In this document: positions 10,833-24,700 of the stretch, in pieces
Position numbering within the stretch: position 1 is the first letter of the stretch
Layout of the letters: every line of letters starts with the position of its first letter
Origin: Tomocerus qinae
Lineage: Eukaryota; Arthropoda; Collembola; Entomobryomorpha; Tomoceridae
DNA length: 64,000 nt
NCBI GenBank assembly: GCA_020055645.1
Contig: CM034548.1
Coordinates: 30,740,201 to 30,804,200 of the forward strand
Direction of reading: 5' to 3'
Made by a program: the position numbers and the translations under genes
The notes under the pieces: generated by a model
Database searches by the model: none
Told to the model about the DNA's origin: nothing
What the model saw: only the letters and a program-made list of their open reading frames with translations

Positions 10833-12617
10833 ATGGATGGCGTCATTGATTACCTTTCCACTGTGCCAATTTTTGATTATGCAATCCGTTTCTACATCGA
10901 GATCAACGATGAAGCAGGTTCATATTTACAATCATAATTCATACGCAATTCTCTTTAAATAATGTCAACTAATCTTTTTTATGAAACATTTCTTGCAGAT
11001 TTGCGTACCAACTATTGGCCTTTAATAAGTTCTCCATGTTATCCACTTGGCGTTGTTCTTGTGTACCTATACATAGTTCTCCATGGAGGCCCTGCTATAA
11101 TGAGGCGTTTTAAGACCCCTAATGTGACAAATTTTTTAATAGTTTACAATAGTACCGTGCTGGTCATAAATCTCGTATTAGGACTTGCTGTAAGTCAAAA
11201 TAGTCAAATAACTAGTTCATATAAGTTGAAATGACGTTATCGAATAAAAAGATACCTATTAACTTTTGAAAAACTACACAAAATGTATAAATGAACCTTT
11301 ATGAAAAATAACCGAATTTTAATGCAATATGCTTTTTTCATGATGTGGTCTAATTAAGCTCTGCCACATAAATTAAGAAATTCTCTTTAAAGTACTCTAA
11401 TGTCGGTTTTAACGTTTTTTTGATGTTTTGAAAAAATATACACCTAAAACAAGACTCTATTTCTTATAATTATAGTGATGCTAACCCAACTAGCATCTTA
11501 TTAATTTGATACCGTCCTTTGGCAAAATCTTGAATTCAACAAAATAATATTCTGTAGAAAATGAAGTTCTGTTATAAAGAATATATTTGCTTACCTTACA
11601 GTTCTCCTGGCATATCTATTTGGCAAAATATCAATTTAGCTGTCAAAGAGTCAGAACCCGAGGAAAACATGAAGATGCCGTAAGAAAATCACCTTTCTCA
11701 TTCATTATGTTTCTGTACTAATATTATAGTGATCTATAAAAACTATAATTTGAATAGATTGCAGAATTGCTGTGGATTTTCCACTGCTCGAAAATATTTG
11801 AGTTGATTGACACTCTATTTTTAATTCTAAAAAAGAAGGACAAACAGCTAACCTTTCTTCACATGTACCACCATTCCACCATAGTAATTGCCACTTGGAT
11901 CGGAGTTAGATTTGTTCCTGGAGGCTCTTGTAATTTGATACAATTATTCATTTACATTGCGATAATAACATGCATGATAGATTCACTGGGCTGATTGCCA
12001 CATCACATTAGATGGTGTTCAAATGTATACCTAATAATAATAAAAAAAACTAATTTTTATTATTCGCAGCTGCAATAATTGCGATGGTCAACAGTTGGGT
12101 GCACGTATTCATGTACTTTTATTATGAAATGATGGTGTTTGGTGTGAAGCAGTTTATTGGATACAAAAAGTTTGTCACCATTATGCAAATTGTAAGCGTT
12201 ATTGTAATCTATACACAATTTAATTGAATTGCTGATAAAGCACTAATTGGGATTTGTGTTTTATTCCAGGTTCAGTTTGTTGCTACAATAGTACATTGTG
12301 TTTCCGCTTTGAAAACTAATTGTCAGTATCCAAGATGGGTTTTAAACTGGCTTGTGCTGTACATGATGTCATTTCTTGTGCTTTTCATTCAGTTTTATAT
12401 TCAAACATACAGTACCAGGCCTCCAGGAAGAATTGAAGAAGCCCCAGAACAAGATCCTTACAATCGAGTCATGAATGGTCATGGAGATCACAGAGGAATT
12501 CATGATGACGAAGAAGATTATGAAGAAAGCGACGGAGATATTGACTTCAATGATAAACGCAACAACAAAGATTCTGAAAGCAGCACCACTAGTGAAAGTA
12601 GCGACGGTGAGCAATAA
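10833..12617 (+). CDS. Very-long-chain fatty acid elongase (ELOVL/ELO family)
   Basis: Six exons splice in phase: 10833-10917, 10999-11189, 11602-11679, 11758-11929, 12070-12191 and 12270-12617, giving 331 aa. ELO enzymes are multi-pass ER condensing enzymes that join malonyl-CoA to a fatty acyl-CoA in the first step of chain elongation. The family motifs are all present in order: KIFELIDT (residues 130-137), QLTFLHMYHH (148-157, holding the histidine box HxxHH), NSWVHVFMYFYY (183-194) and TIMQIVQ (212-218). Hydrophobic stretches lie on both sides of the histidine box. Length is near the usual 270-330 aa. The C-terminal 65 or so residues after the last membrane segment are rich in Asp, Glu and Ser and end in DGEQ, not in the lysine ER-retrieval signal common in the family. 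All junctions are GT-AG. Subfamily and chain-length preference cannot be read from the sequence. The start is the first ATG of the in-phase exon 1. Confidence 0.93.
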
Positions 12618-12937
12618 AAATAACCATTTTTTACAAATTTGTTTTGTAATCATGGAAAAAAACATTTTTTCGAGTCATGAATTTATCGCTCAATAGTTTT
12701 CAATATATTTCCCAGAATGGTATTAATTTTCTAGTCGCATGTCATTCTGAGCTGTTATATATTATGTATTTATAAAAAAGTTAACATTATTGATATTTAA
12801 ATTTTCTAGTTTTTCATTGTGTTTTATCGACTGTTCATTACGGAATGTATTTATCGTAATTATCAGCTAATTTTGATAGGTAATTTTCATCAATATAGAG
12901 GAGTTGATAGTGAATAGCAATACTCCCGTGAAATACC

Positions 12938-12943
12938 AATAAA
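12938..12943 (+). promoter_or_regulatory. Possible polyadenylation signal of the elongase gene
   Basis: AATAAA lies about 320 bp after the stop. Another AATAAA overlaps the stop codon itself (12613-12618), which is probably too close to serve alone. Confidence 0.35.
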
Positions 12944-12949
12944 TTCGTA

Positions 12950-15900
12950 TTTAATCGCCATTTGACTGGATATATTTATTATATATGTATATCCTATATT
13001 CTACTTACCAGACAAGATCGTCTATGCCCAACTCATTTGGACGATCCTCTCGTATGTATTTGCAAATATGCATTGATATTTATGACGAACTGATCAGCTT
13101 GGTAAGGCTATAATAGTAAGTTTATTCAAAGATTGGGGGTAAATACAAGAAACTACTACTGAATTGAATCGACTCTTCCAACATTAATAATCGTAAAATG
13201 ATACAAAAAAGGGAGGAACGTCACATTTCAAATGTAATTTTCTCTGTTACATTTTAATACCTCTGCCCTAGTAACAATTTTAAAAAGAGAAAAATTAGAT
13301 TTAAGGTTTTTTATTTCTCCTTCAAATTCAAATTTTAGGCAAATGTTATTTTACGCGTGTGCATTATTTTTGTGACACAAAAACTCATACAGTTAGTTAC
13401 CCCATCCTATAGTAGTAAGGTGTGCAGTAATTCTCATATTAATATGAATTGTTATTGTTATGCACCCACGGATGAACACAGAAAAGTAATCCCTAGTTCT
13501 CCTTTATTGATGTGGTAATACTACAATTGTAATAGATATTAAAAAAATAAGTTTTCAGTCGTCCGATGCAGTGATCTTAATTCCTCATTGTATAGTGGTA
13601 ATTAATTTCGTATAATCCAGCGCATTGTATAGTGTTGTGCTTAAAAGTTTATAAACATTTTATATTTTCAATATTGTTAGAAGATTAATTTTTTGCAAAA
13701 AAGTACCATACCAATTTACGAACAAAGGATTATTATCATGTATTAATCATGTGGGTTGGATATTTGTCATAATTATGTTCATCATTACTTCGTACCTTAC
13801 TACTTATTAAATATTATGTCTATTTTGATTTTAGTATCGATAATTTCAGACAACACAGTCACACATCTTCGAAAGAATACATTTTTGTGCTACAGGAAAG
13901 ATTATTACATAATTTCTAATGGACATATCATAACTAACTTAAATAGATTTTAGAGGAAGGTTTTAAAGGACAGCCACATTTTGCTTTTCACACTGATTGC
14001 TAATTTTTAATTGAAAATTAAATATTATTTTTCACTCTCTACGTCTATTAAATATAAAAGTTTCCATTCTAAGAACAGCAATACAACTTTGGTTTCTCTG
14101 AAATTTACTTACATGAAAAAGCCAAGAATACCAATGCGAGCACAATATCTAGCCCAAAAAATTACACTGTAATGATACAAATTTTTGAATGCCAAATTAA
14201 AAACTATATTAAATTTCGTTGTTAACGATTGAATATTAGTGAATATTTCTTGTAGATTAAAAAGTTTCCATTTAATCATGAGATAACCTTTTCTAAATAT
14301 GATTTATTTTAATTGGCACATGTCTCTTACTAAACATCTCTCAGTCTCAATAATAATTATTGCACAGAATTGTGTTAGCCTATTAAAAGCATTATGAACA
14401 ATTATAGTAAGCTTGTTATATTATACTGTCCTGAAACAAAAATTTCTGCTAGCCATTCTAACTAGTGACCACACTGGTATATATATTATAAGAAAATCAC
14501 AATTACACTGAAAGATAATGTTATTAGAAAAAATATCAGTATTAATTTCTGTTTTTAATCTTTTTCCTTGCGAAAGTAATAGCTAAAATTATAGCTGGTT
14601 GTGATCATAATCAGATCCATCAATTCCAGAAATGGGGAGTATATGGGTTGATGTGTAGTCAGTCTTGAATGACACAATGACGCCTTTATTTGTATTTACA
14701 CTAGCTTTACCCCTAAGGGTAGAGAGAGAATCCGTAACCTTCCTAACATACAGAATACTCTTACACATTACACTCAGCAATAATATTAATACTGGACATT
14801 ATGCAATTTCCGTTATGTAATGACACAATTAACTCGTAGGTTGAGTTTCGTTCTTTATTTTAAACAGCTACCTCAACATAATATTTCATCATTACAATAG
14901 TACAATAAATAAATATCATCCCATCATAAGCTATTGAATATCCCTTTCAATACCAACATGTCTGAGATGTACGATGTTCAGTTTGATATTATATTGGATT
15001 AATGTTCTTTATTTATTATGCAATATTAATTAAGCTACTTTGTATACAATTTTTTGATTACGACGAGATTATTTTGATTGCACTTTAGGACGTATCTATT
15101 TTATTATAGGTAAGCTATAAATTTCGTGATATGAGTTTTACTACAAAAGTGCAAAATAGCCATAATATACATTTTTTATTTTGTATGTGCACTACTTTGC
15201 AGTTTAGGATATTTAATTCAATGTGTTGTGACTAAACGAACAATTTGCTTTCATAGCAATACAGTGGCCTTATAGATTATGTGTTTAATACGATTTTGTG
15301 ATTCAATTTTGATGAAAGTCAAAAAGCACTTTTATCAATCTTTATCTTTTTTATGAGAAACGAAAATTTTCTGGAATCAATTGCGCAATTCTTTGTACTG
15401 TTCGTACTTTCGTACTATTTAACTTTTTTACCATTTAGTAATTGTTAGGCAAATGCAATTGATGATTTTATTACAGGATAAGTTATCACTGTTTCAGACA
15501 ATATTATATATATAATATGCAGTTTGTATTGAGACACGGTTGGCTTTAAAACAATTTTCAAATGCATGCCAAGTTTTCATGGTTCTAATGAAATCATTTT
15601 CTGGTAGAATTAACGAACAAAATTTTACAAAAATTGTTTAGAACATTAAAGATAATTTTACTCAGATATTATATTTTAGACCATAAAATCCTCGACATCT
15701 GATATTAAAGTAATGCTATTCTAATACAATCAAATCTTAGTGTTTATAAACAGATTGTAAGATTCTTAGCATTGAATTCTTGGAGAAATTGGTTTTTGGA
15801 ACCATAGTTAACAAATTTTGGCAACTTTAAGTGCATTTGAAAATCTCAAATTTAAATACGAAGTGTCAATACAAACTGCACCGTATGTAAGCTACAGATT

Positions 15901-17990
15901 AGTCGTCTTCTGTGATATAAGTTATGATGATACTTGAATGACTAGTATTCTCTGTTTGCTTTTCAGTTCAATAGGTCATTTTGGGGTCTTGTAATAATTA
16001 AAACATATATGACTGAGTGGGGTTTACTTCTCAAAACCCTGTTCACGCACACGAAAACTTTGACGATAATTTTAATGCGGTCCCTATTAATTATGGGCTA
16101 AATAATACCTAGTTGGGTATTTTATGGCGTTCAATATTTATCCCCTGGAATATTGGATAGGTAATGGCGAAATGAAATAAAATTTATTGTGCCTGGCATG
16201 CGTGCCCATGGTATGGTAGTTATACTTCTATATACAGTTTGGTTTTAAATGATGTGAAATTTACAGATTTCAACTCAACCAAACTGTGCATTTAATGAGA
16301 TTATTACCATGAACTCCTTCGATAATTTATCATATAATCTAATTATAATAAGCACTTGATTTTATTAACGAAAATTCGAACTAAGATATCGAGTATTAAA
16401 AAATTATGACTACGAACGTTGTATTACAATTTATTCCTTAGGTAAAATACTAGTCTTCGCATATTAGTCTTCTTACTTCAACAAGGAGTGTATTTTACAG
16501 TTCGGTATTCAATTTGTGCTTATAATATTTTAATTACGTTGGTAATGTTAATAATTGAAATATTTATATATTGAAATATAAGTTATACAAAAACTATTAG
16601 CATAGTATATTTAATGGAGAGTCAGAAACGTTACTCTATATCCAGGGTTATAAAACGCTACCCTGAGGTGTCCAGAGTAAATTGCTAATAACCATAATGC
16701 AATTTCTTCACAAATAATTTGACGCTAGGTCATGGACGAAGTTTTAGATTATATTTGATAAGTTTAGAATAGTTTACTTATTAAACATTCAACCCTTAGA
16801 ATTGTGTTACTTTTCATGTAATTTCTCGTAACAAAAAATCGGATTTAGTTAATATTTGTATTTATACCAATCAAGATGATGAAACCTCATTCTTCCTATA
16901 TATTGGGACATCTTTTCCTAGAGTTAAAGATGTTTTATCATTGGTTAAAACAAATAATTAAAATAGCTTATAAAATATTCTACCATTATATTAGCTGCAA
17001 AAAGACTCTTTTGTACATTAAATCAAATTCCATGAGGACGTACTGACAGTTACTATCATAATCGTATATTAACTATTAAATAGAAACTATTTGTTGAAAA
17101 TGGTTGCACAAAAACAACGTATTCCAAGTGTACTACCATTAATAATTGTGTAAAAACAATATATAAATATATACTGGAAGCATTTGAGAAAGTAGAATGC
17201 AGGAATAACATGTTCATGTAGTGAAAAATTTGTGGCTCCGGTGTTAATAGTTGCCACTTTTAATGTAAGTAGAACATGTCATTTTTAATGGCATGAAACC
17301 CGCAATATTACTATAATGACTGCAGTTATTAAGTAGGTCTAGTATTTAATATAAGAAAATATGACATAGGTACTTATATTCTATATATTTAATATTTGCT
17401 CACCTTTTATTGACACTGATTTTTAATTTCCATAGTTTTGTTAAAATAAACTATAGCTGTAAGATAATTTTAAAATGTGTCCATTTTTTTAAAAATAACA
17501 AATGAGTGCGATGGGATTTTAAGTTGTAGTATTTCTGAAAATGTTGTACTACCTTTTTGTGAGTTAAATATTACCAGGTAGTCAGTATTTAAATTTTTGT
17601 GTAATAATTTGCGTGATAGCTATCCGTGTTCACTGTAGAACAGAAGTGATAATGTTTTATAATTCATAATTGGTTATTAAGGTATTATTTATATCCATGT
17701 GTGTAGTATGTAGATGTCTGTATTTTTAATGTATGTATGTGTACCATCTTTAGCTATTCATCTACTCCCACTGTACATATTCCGTAAAGCAATATGCAGA
17801 TCTGTATAAAAATATGAAGATACATTGAACTTACGTTCTGATACTAATAATACAACTGAATGATATTTAGTACCAGTGAGTAGTACATTGTTCATCTTTC
17901 ATTGTAGATGTAATAGTGTAAACTGGGGTGGAATTTTTTAAAGCTAATAAAAGCAGTATTACATTTATCAATTGTTACAAGCAACGGCAT
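12950..17990. other. 5-kb gene-free AT-rich region
   Basis: Read on both strands, it holds only short chance frames (for example 13756-13953 and 14589-14780) with no family motifs or splice coherence. No repeat shared with the rest of the window was recognised. It lies between the 3' ends of two convergent genes, so part of it may be extended 3' untranslated sequence. Confidence 0.5.
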
Positions 17991-17994
17991 CAAG

Positions 17995-18105
17995 CATATA
18001 CAGTGCTCCCTAAATCTGAGAAAAAGAAAAGATTTTTTCCAAAAATGACCGAATATTGCAAAAACTTTTTTTGAAATTATTTTTGGTTGCGCCCTGCGCT
18101 TTTGT
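17995..18105. mobile_element. Remnant related to the MITE at 5199-5357
   Basis: The run gctccctaaatctgagaaaaag ... ttatttttggttgcgccctgcg closely matches the core of the element at 5199-5357. Ends and target duplication could not be made out, so this is probably a truncated or decayed copy. Confidence 0.5.
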
Positions 18106-18336
18106 TGGTACTTTTTATCCTTGTCGTGCCTTGACAAACTACTCAGTAAGAAATTTTAAAAGTCATAAAACCGATTGGAGAAGAGAATTTAAAAAACTTC
18201 AAAAAACAGATAGCTGTATCCAAATATCCGAAATGCTATAAGTATCTATAACTATTAAACACAAATTGGTTTAGATTGAAATAAAACGCAGAGTAAATGT
18301 GTGGACAAAACGGATGTAACATTACTACCACCACGG

Positions 18337-18346
18337 TTTATTTATT
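18337..18346 (-). promoter_or_regulatory. Polyadenylation signal of the carboxylesterase-like gene
   Basis: On the minus strand the sequence reads AATAAATAAA, two overlapping AATAAA hexamers, about 165 bp beyond the stop at 18511. Confidence 0.6.
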
Positions 18347-18510
18347 CCTCATTTTACTAACAACAGACAAAAAACATTTACTTTTAAATTCACAAGTAAA
18401 AAAGCTTATCTGCTTCATTTTTTGATTTAACAATAGTAAGACGACACAATGCAAAATACACGTTGGTTAGTATTTGTTAGCCACATTATTCACAAGATCA
18501 CTGCGTTTTT

Positions 18511-21500
18511 TTATTCACGTCTGCACAAATATGGTTGGGACCAGGCTTGGACCAAACAGTAAATTAGAAAACCACCTACAACGAGACTAACCATAGCACA
18601 AAAAATTCCAAAGTAAAATAGCTGTCTGTCATCTTCTTCCTTTTCTTTTCTTCTAGCTTCATCTACTGCACTTTCTTTACTACAATCTTTTTCCTTTTTT
18701 ACGACCTCTACTGCAGGTGTAAATACGGATGCCCAAAAACTGACATCTCGATCTAGAAACTTCGAAGTTGATTGTTCAATGGATCCATTTTTATTAATCA
18801 GCGTCATTATCTTTGAATCCTCATCGTAATTTTCCCATTTCCTATCGTCCACAGTAACTTCACTGTTGGATAAAATAAAATGATTTATTGTCTACTATGG
18901 TCTCTTTCAAAGTAATTGTGAAGTATGTAAATAGGTACCCTGTTTTTATGAAGCTTATCCAGCTACTTAAGAAAGCATCCTTCACTAGATTATCTTGCTC
19001 ACTCATCTTTATTCCTTCGGGTGGGAACAAGAAAACGATTTCATCGTTGATGCCACCATTAAACCATTGAGGGTAGGGCGAGAAAGAAGGTCGGTATGAA
19101 AACTCATATCGATAGACAGGCACCTTAAATCTTGCCAAATGTCTTGCATACAATTCAGTTGGTTTACGAATGTATACGCTACTACAGAATCGAAAATAAG
19201 CGTCTATCAGAGATTTATTGGCCATTATTCCATGCACGTATTCATGTGCAACCGCAGCAGTCAAAGAATCACCCTCTTCTCCGAAAAAATCCTTAAATTC
19301 AATAAACATTCCAAATTAAAAACATGGCTATTACAAGCTGTTCATTACAACTACACATGTTAGCTTGTGTTAATTTACTTTGATATTATTTTGCAGTTCA
19401 GTCGAAAATTCTGTTTCGCTTATGTTGTAACTATTCATTTTTTCAATAAATCCCGTTTTGCGGTAAAAGTGGGATAAGTAGCAAATCGAACCAGATCCAC
19501 TGTTATCTCCAATCATTACTTTCACATCTTGAGAAAAGTCCCCCTGGGAATTAATTGTAATTCATTTAAAATATTAACTCATCCACATTCGAAAAGTACG
19601 AAAATAAATTATTAGTTAATGTAATAATTGTAATTTGTTGACTATACATTCTCCATCATTGACATAGGATCGTCCACTAGTATTTTATTATCAATTGTTG
19701 GTCTCCAGCTTTGAAACAGACGATGAGATTCCTAAAATTAATCATAAATAAAAGTTACTCCTTCCATAGGTGATAAGTGAGTACAACTATTATTAGCCTA
19801 TCTGTTGTACGTTATCTCAATGTTTATAGTTCTAGGTAAATCATCAATCTACTGATAAGCATTTAAATAAAAGATTTTTAATATACCTCTTGAATCTCTT
19901 TAGCTGACCGCTGTGATAAACAAATCATAATTTTTCCAATGTCTTCATTATGACAATTCATTTTCCCAATAAAGTTTGCGAATGATTTTTGCGGTTCCCT
20001 TTCTGTGGTATAATGCCCTCCAGCTACTCCGCCATGTAGAATAATTTTCGTTGCCAAAGGTATCGTATCATTGTCATCCCTTTGATTTAATTAATCTTAA
20101 TAAAGACTCCATTCATTCTTAAAGAAATTGATTATGTTTCCTCAGACTTACCGGAAAAACATTGGAGAAGTGAGTAAAGCAGATATTGCCATGGAACCTG
20201 AAAAGCGACCTGCGAGGGTAATGTTGCCATCCGAGGCGTTGAAATACTTTGCATTGGCAATTGTCCATTTTAATGTATTCATTATATCGTGCAGAGCTAA
20301 GTTTCCTGGAGCCGTCCATGTCCCATTACTCGCAAATCCAAAAATACCTGCCAACAAACAAGAATATAGTCCTATCAAGATACCAATCTCAAAAGATGGG
20401 TTGTAAAAAAGTATACTAGACCTTTTAACTAATTCAGAAAATCAAATACATAGGCACATTTAAGTATGAATACTCAATTTTATTTCATAAAAATTCGAAC
20501 GGAAGAAATGTAAACTGATTTCCCTTAAATGTCTAAAAAGGAAGTAATAAAATATGAGTTTACGCAAATAGATTAAATTTGACTAAATTTAACTCTATTT
20601 GACTGAATTTATCTCATCAAGTGTAATTGTGTAATATTCAATATGAGGCGCTTTCAACCGAGGTTTCAGTTTGAATATTTTTCATATTCCAACTGAAATA
20701 CAGATTCTCTACAGCAACATAGCCATTAAATGCAGATGTAGTCACAGGCCACAAGTGAGTATCCATCCATACGATTTAGTTAAAAAGGAAAAGAACCCCA
20801 ATATTCATTATTAAAAGGCTAAGGGGATGGAACGTTTTTGAAGGGCTTTTGTGCAGCATACACTCGTTGTAGCTTACGGCAGGAGAAGGAACCGGATAAT
20901 GTCCAAAAGTAACAAGAATTTGCACCTAAGTTCTATACACTGCATGGGTTGGAAAATTGGGTGTAGGATATTGTGGCTAGTGTCTGTCTATCTGTGTTGT
21001 AAGGTCTCCTGAGATCCTATTAAAGTTTGGGACTTGGGTGCAATTTCTGTTATTTTTGAGTGCTGGTCTACCGTCTACCGTATCCTCCGGGAGAAGTTGT
21101 AGGTTTATCTGCCTTGACATAAAGGCATTTTCTTTAATATGTATGGTATCATATGAAATTGAAATAAAAATAGGTTTGATCCGGATCTTACCAACTCTAT
21201 AATTAGCGACAACAACAATGATGCGACCAACGGAAGCCATGGTTGACCCATCATATTGACTGGCATCTGCAAACTCAAATCCGTCGCCTGGAATCCATAC
21301 CACAACTGGAAGTTTCTCTTCGGCTTTAACATCAGTAGGCATGTAGACATTCAATTTTAGACAGTCTTCGTTCACATTTAACCCTCCTTGTGGAAGCGAA
21401 GGATGAGAAAACTTGCTAAGATGTAATGGTTGCATGCATGCAGGAACTACATTTTGGAATTTTATTTCCTTTTTAGATTCACTTCCGTTAATGTCCAAAA

Positions 21501-21720
21501 AGGGTTCCGATGGTTTAAATCTCAGGTCTCCCAAAGGGGGCTTTGCATAAGGAATTCCACGGAAAACATTTACATTGCCTTGAATTGTTTTTAATTGACT
21601 TCCTTGGATTCTCCCGGAAGTAGTTTGGACAAAAATGCTTGTATCAACTGAGGATTCTTCCCCAGTTGACACCACAGTGTACAAAAATAAATTGCAGAGT
21701 AGCAAAGAAATAACGACCAT
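18511..21720 (-). CDS. Membrane-anchored carboxylesterase/cholinesterase-like pseudoenzyme
   Basis: Seven exons join in phase (21720-21192, 20347-20152, 20079-19887, 19731-19648, 19543-19379, 19291-18939, 18862-18511) to give 623 aa. A signal peptide (residues 1-19) is followed by a full alpha/beta-hydrolase domain of the type B carboxylesterase family: FRGIPYAKPP (53-62), EDCLKLNVY (118-126), NYRVGIFGF (173-181) and NITLAG (218-223). All catalytic positions are changed. The nucleophile elbow GESAG reads GRFSG with Phe225 in the serine place. The acid position reads GDNSGSG (346-352). The histidine region reads NGGINDEI (467-474), and the oxyanion loop HGGGF is PGDGF. The extracellular domain ends in a Lys/Glu-rich stretch, a membrane helix (about 588-614) and a 9-residue tail. 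I infer a catalytically dead cell-surface adhesion or binding protein, in the style of the neuroligin/gliotactin/glutactin group, without assigning an orthologue. It does not look like a pseudogene, because the frame is intact over seven exons. Confidence 0.88.
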
Positions 21721-24700
21721 TGTTGCTGATTGTTCCTATTTGGGTGGGAATACTTAATACCTTTTTGAATGAAACGTTAGAATTTGCGTGTCTGAATTTT
21801 TTTTTGTGTCTTCGTAAATGAATGTGCTTGTGGGTTTTAAACGACGTAGAAGGAGAGTCACAATAAAACAAACTTTACATCAGTTAATAACACTTAGTTC
21901 TTCCCATGTGTGAAAATGCACTCAAACCGTGTCGATAGTGTATTATAAAATGGGCATAATGAACTAAATGTATGTCACTTCTATTGTCTCATATAATACG
22001 ATGTTTTCGGAGTTCAAAATCCTGAGTATCCCATAGCACAGATGTAAGACACGATGGTATTAATGTCCAGGTTTTATTTACTTCGATAGATAGTGGTAAT
22101 ATTACTCCTTTATAAAACGATAGTTCACCCGATATCATGTAACCTGATAGTCAATTATAGGGGTTTAGTTTGGCTTGCTATTAAAAGCTACTATCTTTTG
22201 CCCAAGACTGCATCTGCTTCGCTGGGCTTCGGGGGAAGTCAATTATGGTTTCCAAACAGGAAATTAGAGCTTGCAAATGTTAGGCTTTTGCTTTATAGAA
22301 GCACACTACAAAACAAATGACAAGTAGATGCATACATATTTTTGATGACTTAATTTTGTAAATCACCTGGGGTATTGTACCGAACAATGTGGTCAAATGA
22401 AAATACCAGGAATAGTTCGATTGCTATGACTTTCAAATGTATAACTTTGTTTTTCAGCAAGAAACTGTAATTCCAGTTCCAGTATATAGCAGTTATAATT
22501 GTTTACAGGGTTGGATATCCAGTATTAGTATCCGTTTCAATCTCTTTCCTGTTCAAGAAGTTGGTACCTTTCAGTCAACTTGTGAAATAAGACCCAATAC
22601 TTGATAACGCACAGACAAAACAATAAAATGCTTTAATGGAACTCTGGAACTCTCAAGTAATGTTTGGACTACAACTCTTGCTTAGTTGGAACTTCATACA
22701 CAATTCACTATTACTCTATTACAAGCTTTGTACAGCTATACGTATCTAATACGTAATAATTGTCTCGACTGACTCATCTTGCAGCTTGCACTTTTCAGAG
22801 AAGAGAAGGTGTGTAACTATAGACATGTATTTATGATCAATGATCACTGATCAGTGCTATTGTTGGAATTTGCTCTGACTTTTAAGTTGACTTGACGGTG
22901 AACGTATTATTGTATTCATGAAGCTATCATAAAATAATAAAGAGAGAGGCAAAGTGAGACGTAATTATTTTGCATACTAAGTAGAGAATAAAAAACTGTG
23001 ACAGGTACTTGGCGCCTCGTAATGGACACTGTTCCGTCCCCTTCTCGTCAGAAGAAGTTGACTAGAGGTTAATTATCTTTGTTGTTGGCAAGTGAGCTTT
23101 GGAAACTAGAGTGGAATTGGTAGCACCTATTTATTTCAGCTCAAAATTAGAATTGAGTGCAAAAGATTTTTCTTTCTACTTGACTGTAACTTTCCGCTGA
23201 ATAACTTATGCAGGTGTAGGTCTAGATAGGCACTCTCTTGTTTTGTGAAATACTGGTCAATACTAAAGCTAGAGAAAAGTTGCTCATGTTCATGTGATAT
23301 TGTCTTCTTTTCTGCCCATTTGATTTACCTAATTAGCTGAAACAAATCGCATTGTAGTATCTTACAATCAGCACGTTCTTTTAAACGTTATTGATCTTTC
23401 ACTATATTCTCAGTAATGCTTGAATTCACTGGCAATGAAATGAGATTAGTTCTTCATTACCTGTACCGGTGCTACTGGTACCTAGAGGTAATTGGTGTGA
23501 AGATATCTCTTCTCTGCAAACTACAAGTGTACCTTGGATTCATATTCATGCCAATTGCTAATACGGTGATATCCATTGGATTCTTTATGCTGTCTCCATT
23601 ATTCCTAGAATTGCATTAATTTGCATTTGGATCATAATATGTGTAAACATGTATGTGTGGTATGTAAGTCTAATTATAGACTAGAATGGTAGAGTATGTC
23701 ACTGTCCACGGCGGACACAATATAACGGACTTGTGACTATATTTATATAATATACCTGCCAAAAATAGATGTACTTTTGAAAGTAGTAAAAAATTTTCAT
23801 TTATGGCTCTTTCTCAGCAAAAATGCATGTATGCCAAACAAATTCATGATGACGTAATTATTCAAAGCAGTTTATCTGTGTTGAAATGGTTTTGTATAGG
23901 TTTACCCGTTCCTTCCGTCTGTATGTCTGTCTGTCCGGTTGTCCCTGTGCACGATAACTTCTGGTATGGATAAAGGTTTGAGCTAAAATGTTCAAATTTT
24001 CAGTTAGTTTTTTGAGGTAAAATGTAAGACCGAGTTCGAAAATGGGTACACCTCCTGAATGGGGGAGTGGTTCAAAAATTATAAATCGGTTCTAATTATC
24101 CTACAACGTCGTGTAATAGCTTGTTCGACAGCTGGCAAGTTGCATGACACTTCCAAGCTGGTCTAAGCTGTTAGGAGGTCAAAAGTCAAGTCGATTTAGT
24201 ATCAAATAAACTGCTTTGTGTTATATTTCCATTTTGCAATGGTTTATTTCAATATTTATATAAGCACTAAGGTGGAGAGGTCCTGAAATACTGATTATTA
24301 CAAGACTGTCTATAGAGTATATATAGTGATAGCATACAGACAACAGAGAAGCAAAATGTAAAACCTAGGAAAATACAATCTAAAGACTAAATAAATAATG
24401 CCAGCCAACAAAAATTTTTTGGTCAAAGGTAGAATTTTGACAAATCGTTTTGTGAACACCGATGTTAAAACAACTTTGCCATTTCTTTTTTCTAAGTGTA
24501 ACATTGAATGAGCCTATTGCCTGTTCTGTCTTCTAGCCAGTTACATATGTTTCAGAGAGTCTACTGAATACTTTCTAGTAGAAATATTGTTCAATATTAT
24601 ACGTTTTATTTGAAGACAGAACGTAAGGCACAATATAATAATGATCTAGATTACAGTTAATGTTTACCATTCGCTTACTCATACTCAAATTCTGTACGGA

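Noticed and set aside
12369..12665. Minus-strand frame over the last elongase exon
   Set aside because: It is the antisense shadow of the phase-confirmed elongase exon 6.
20128..20406. Plus-strand frame inside the carboxylesterase-like gene
   Set aside because: It is an antisense shadow of exon 2 of that gene, which carries the family motifs on the minus strand.
23915..24080. Reading the gtctgtctgtccggttgtccctgtgcacgataact stretch as a gene or functional RNA
   Set aside because: It resembles a low-complexity motif common in arthropod intergenic DNA, with no frame and no structure I could support.
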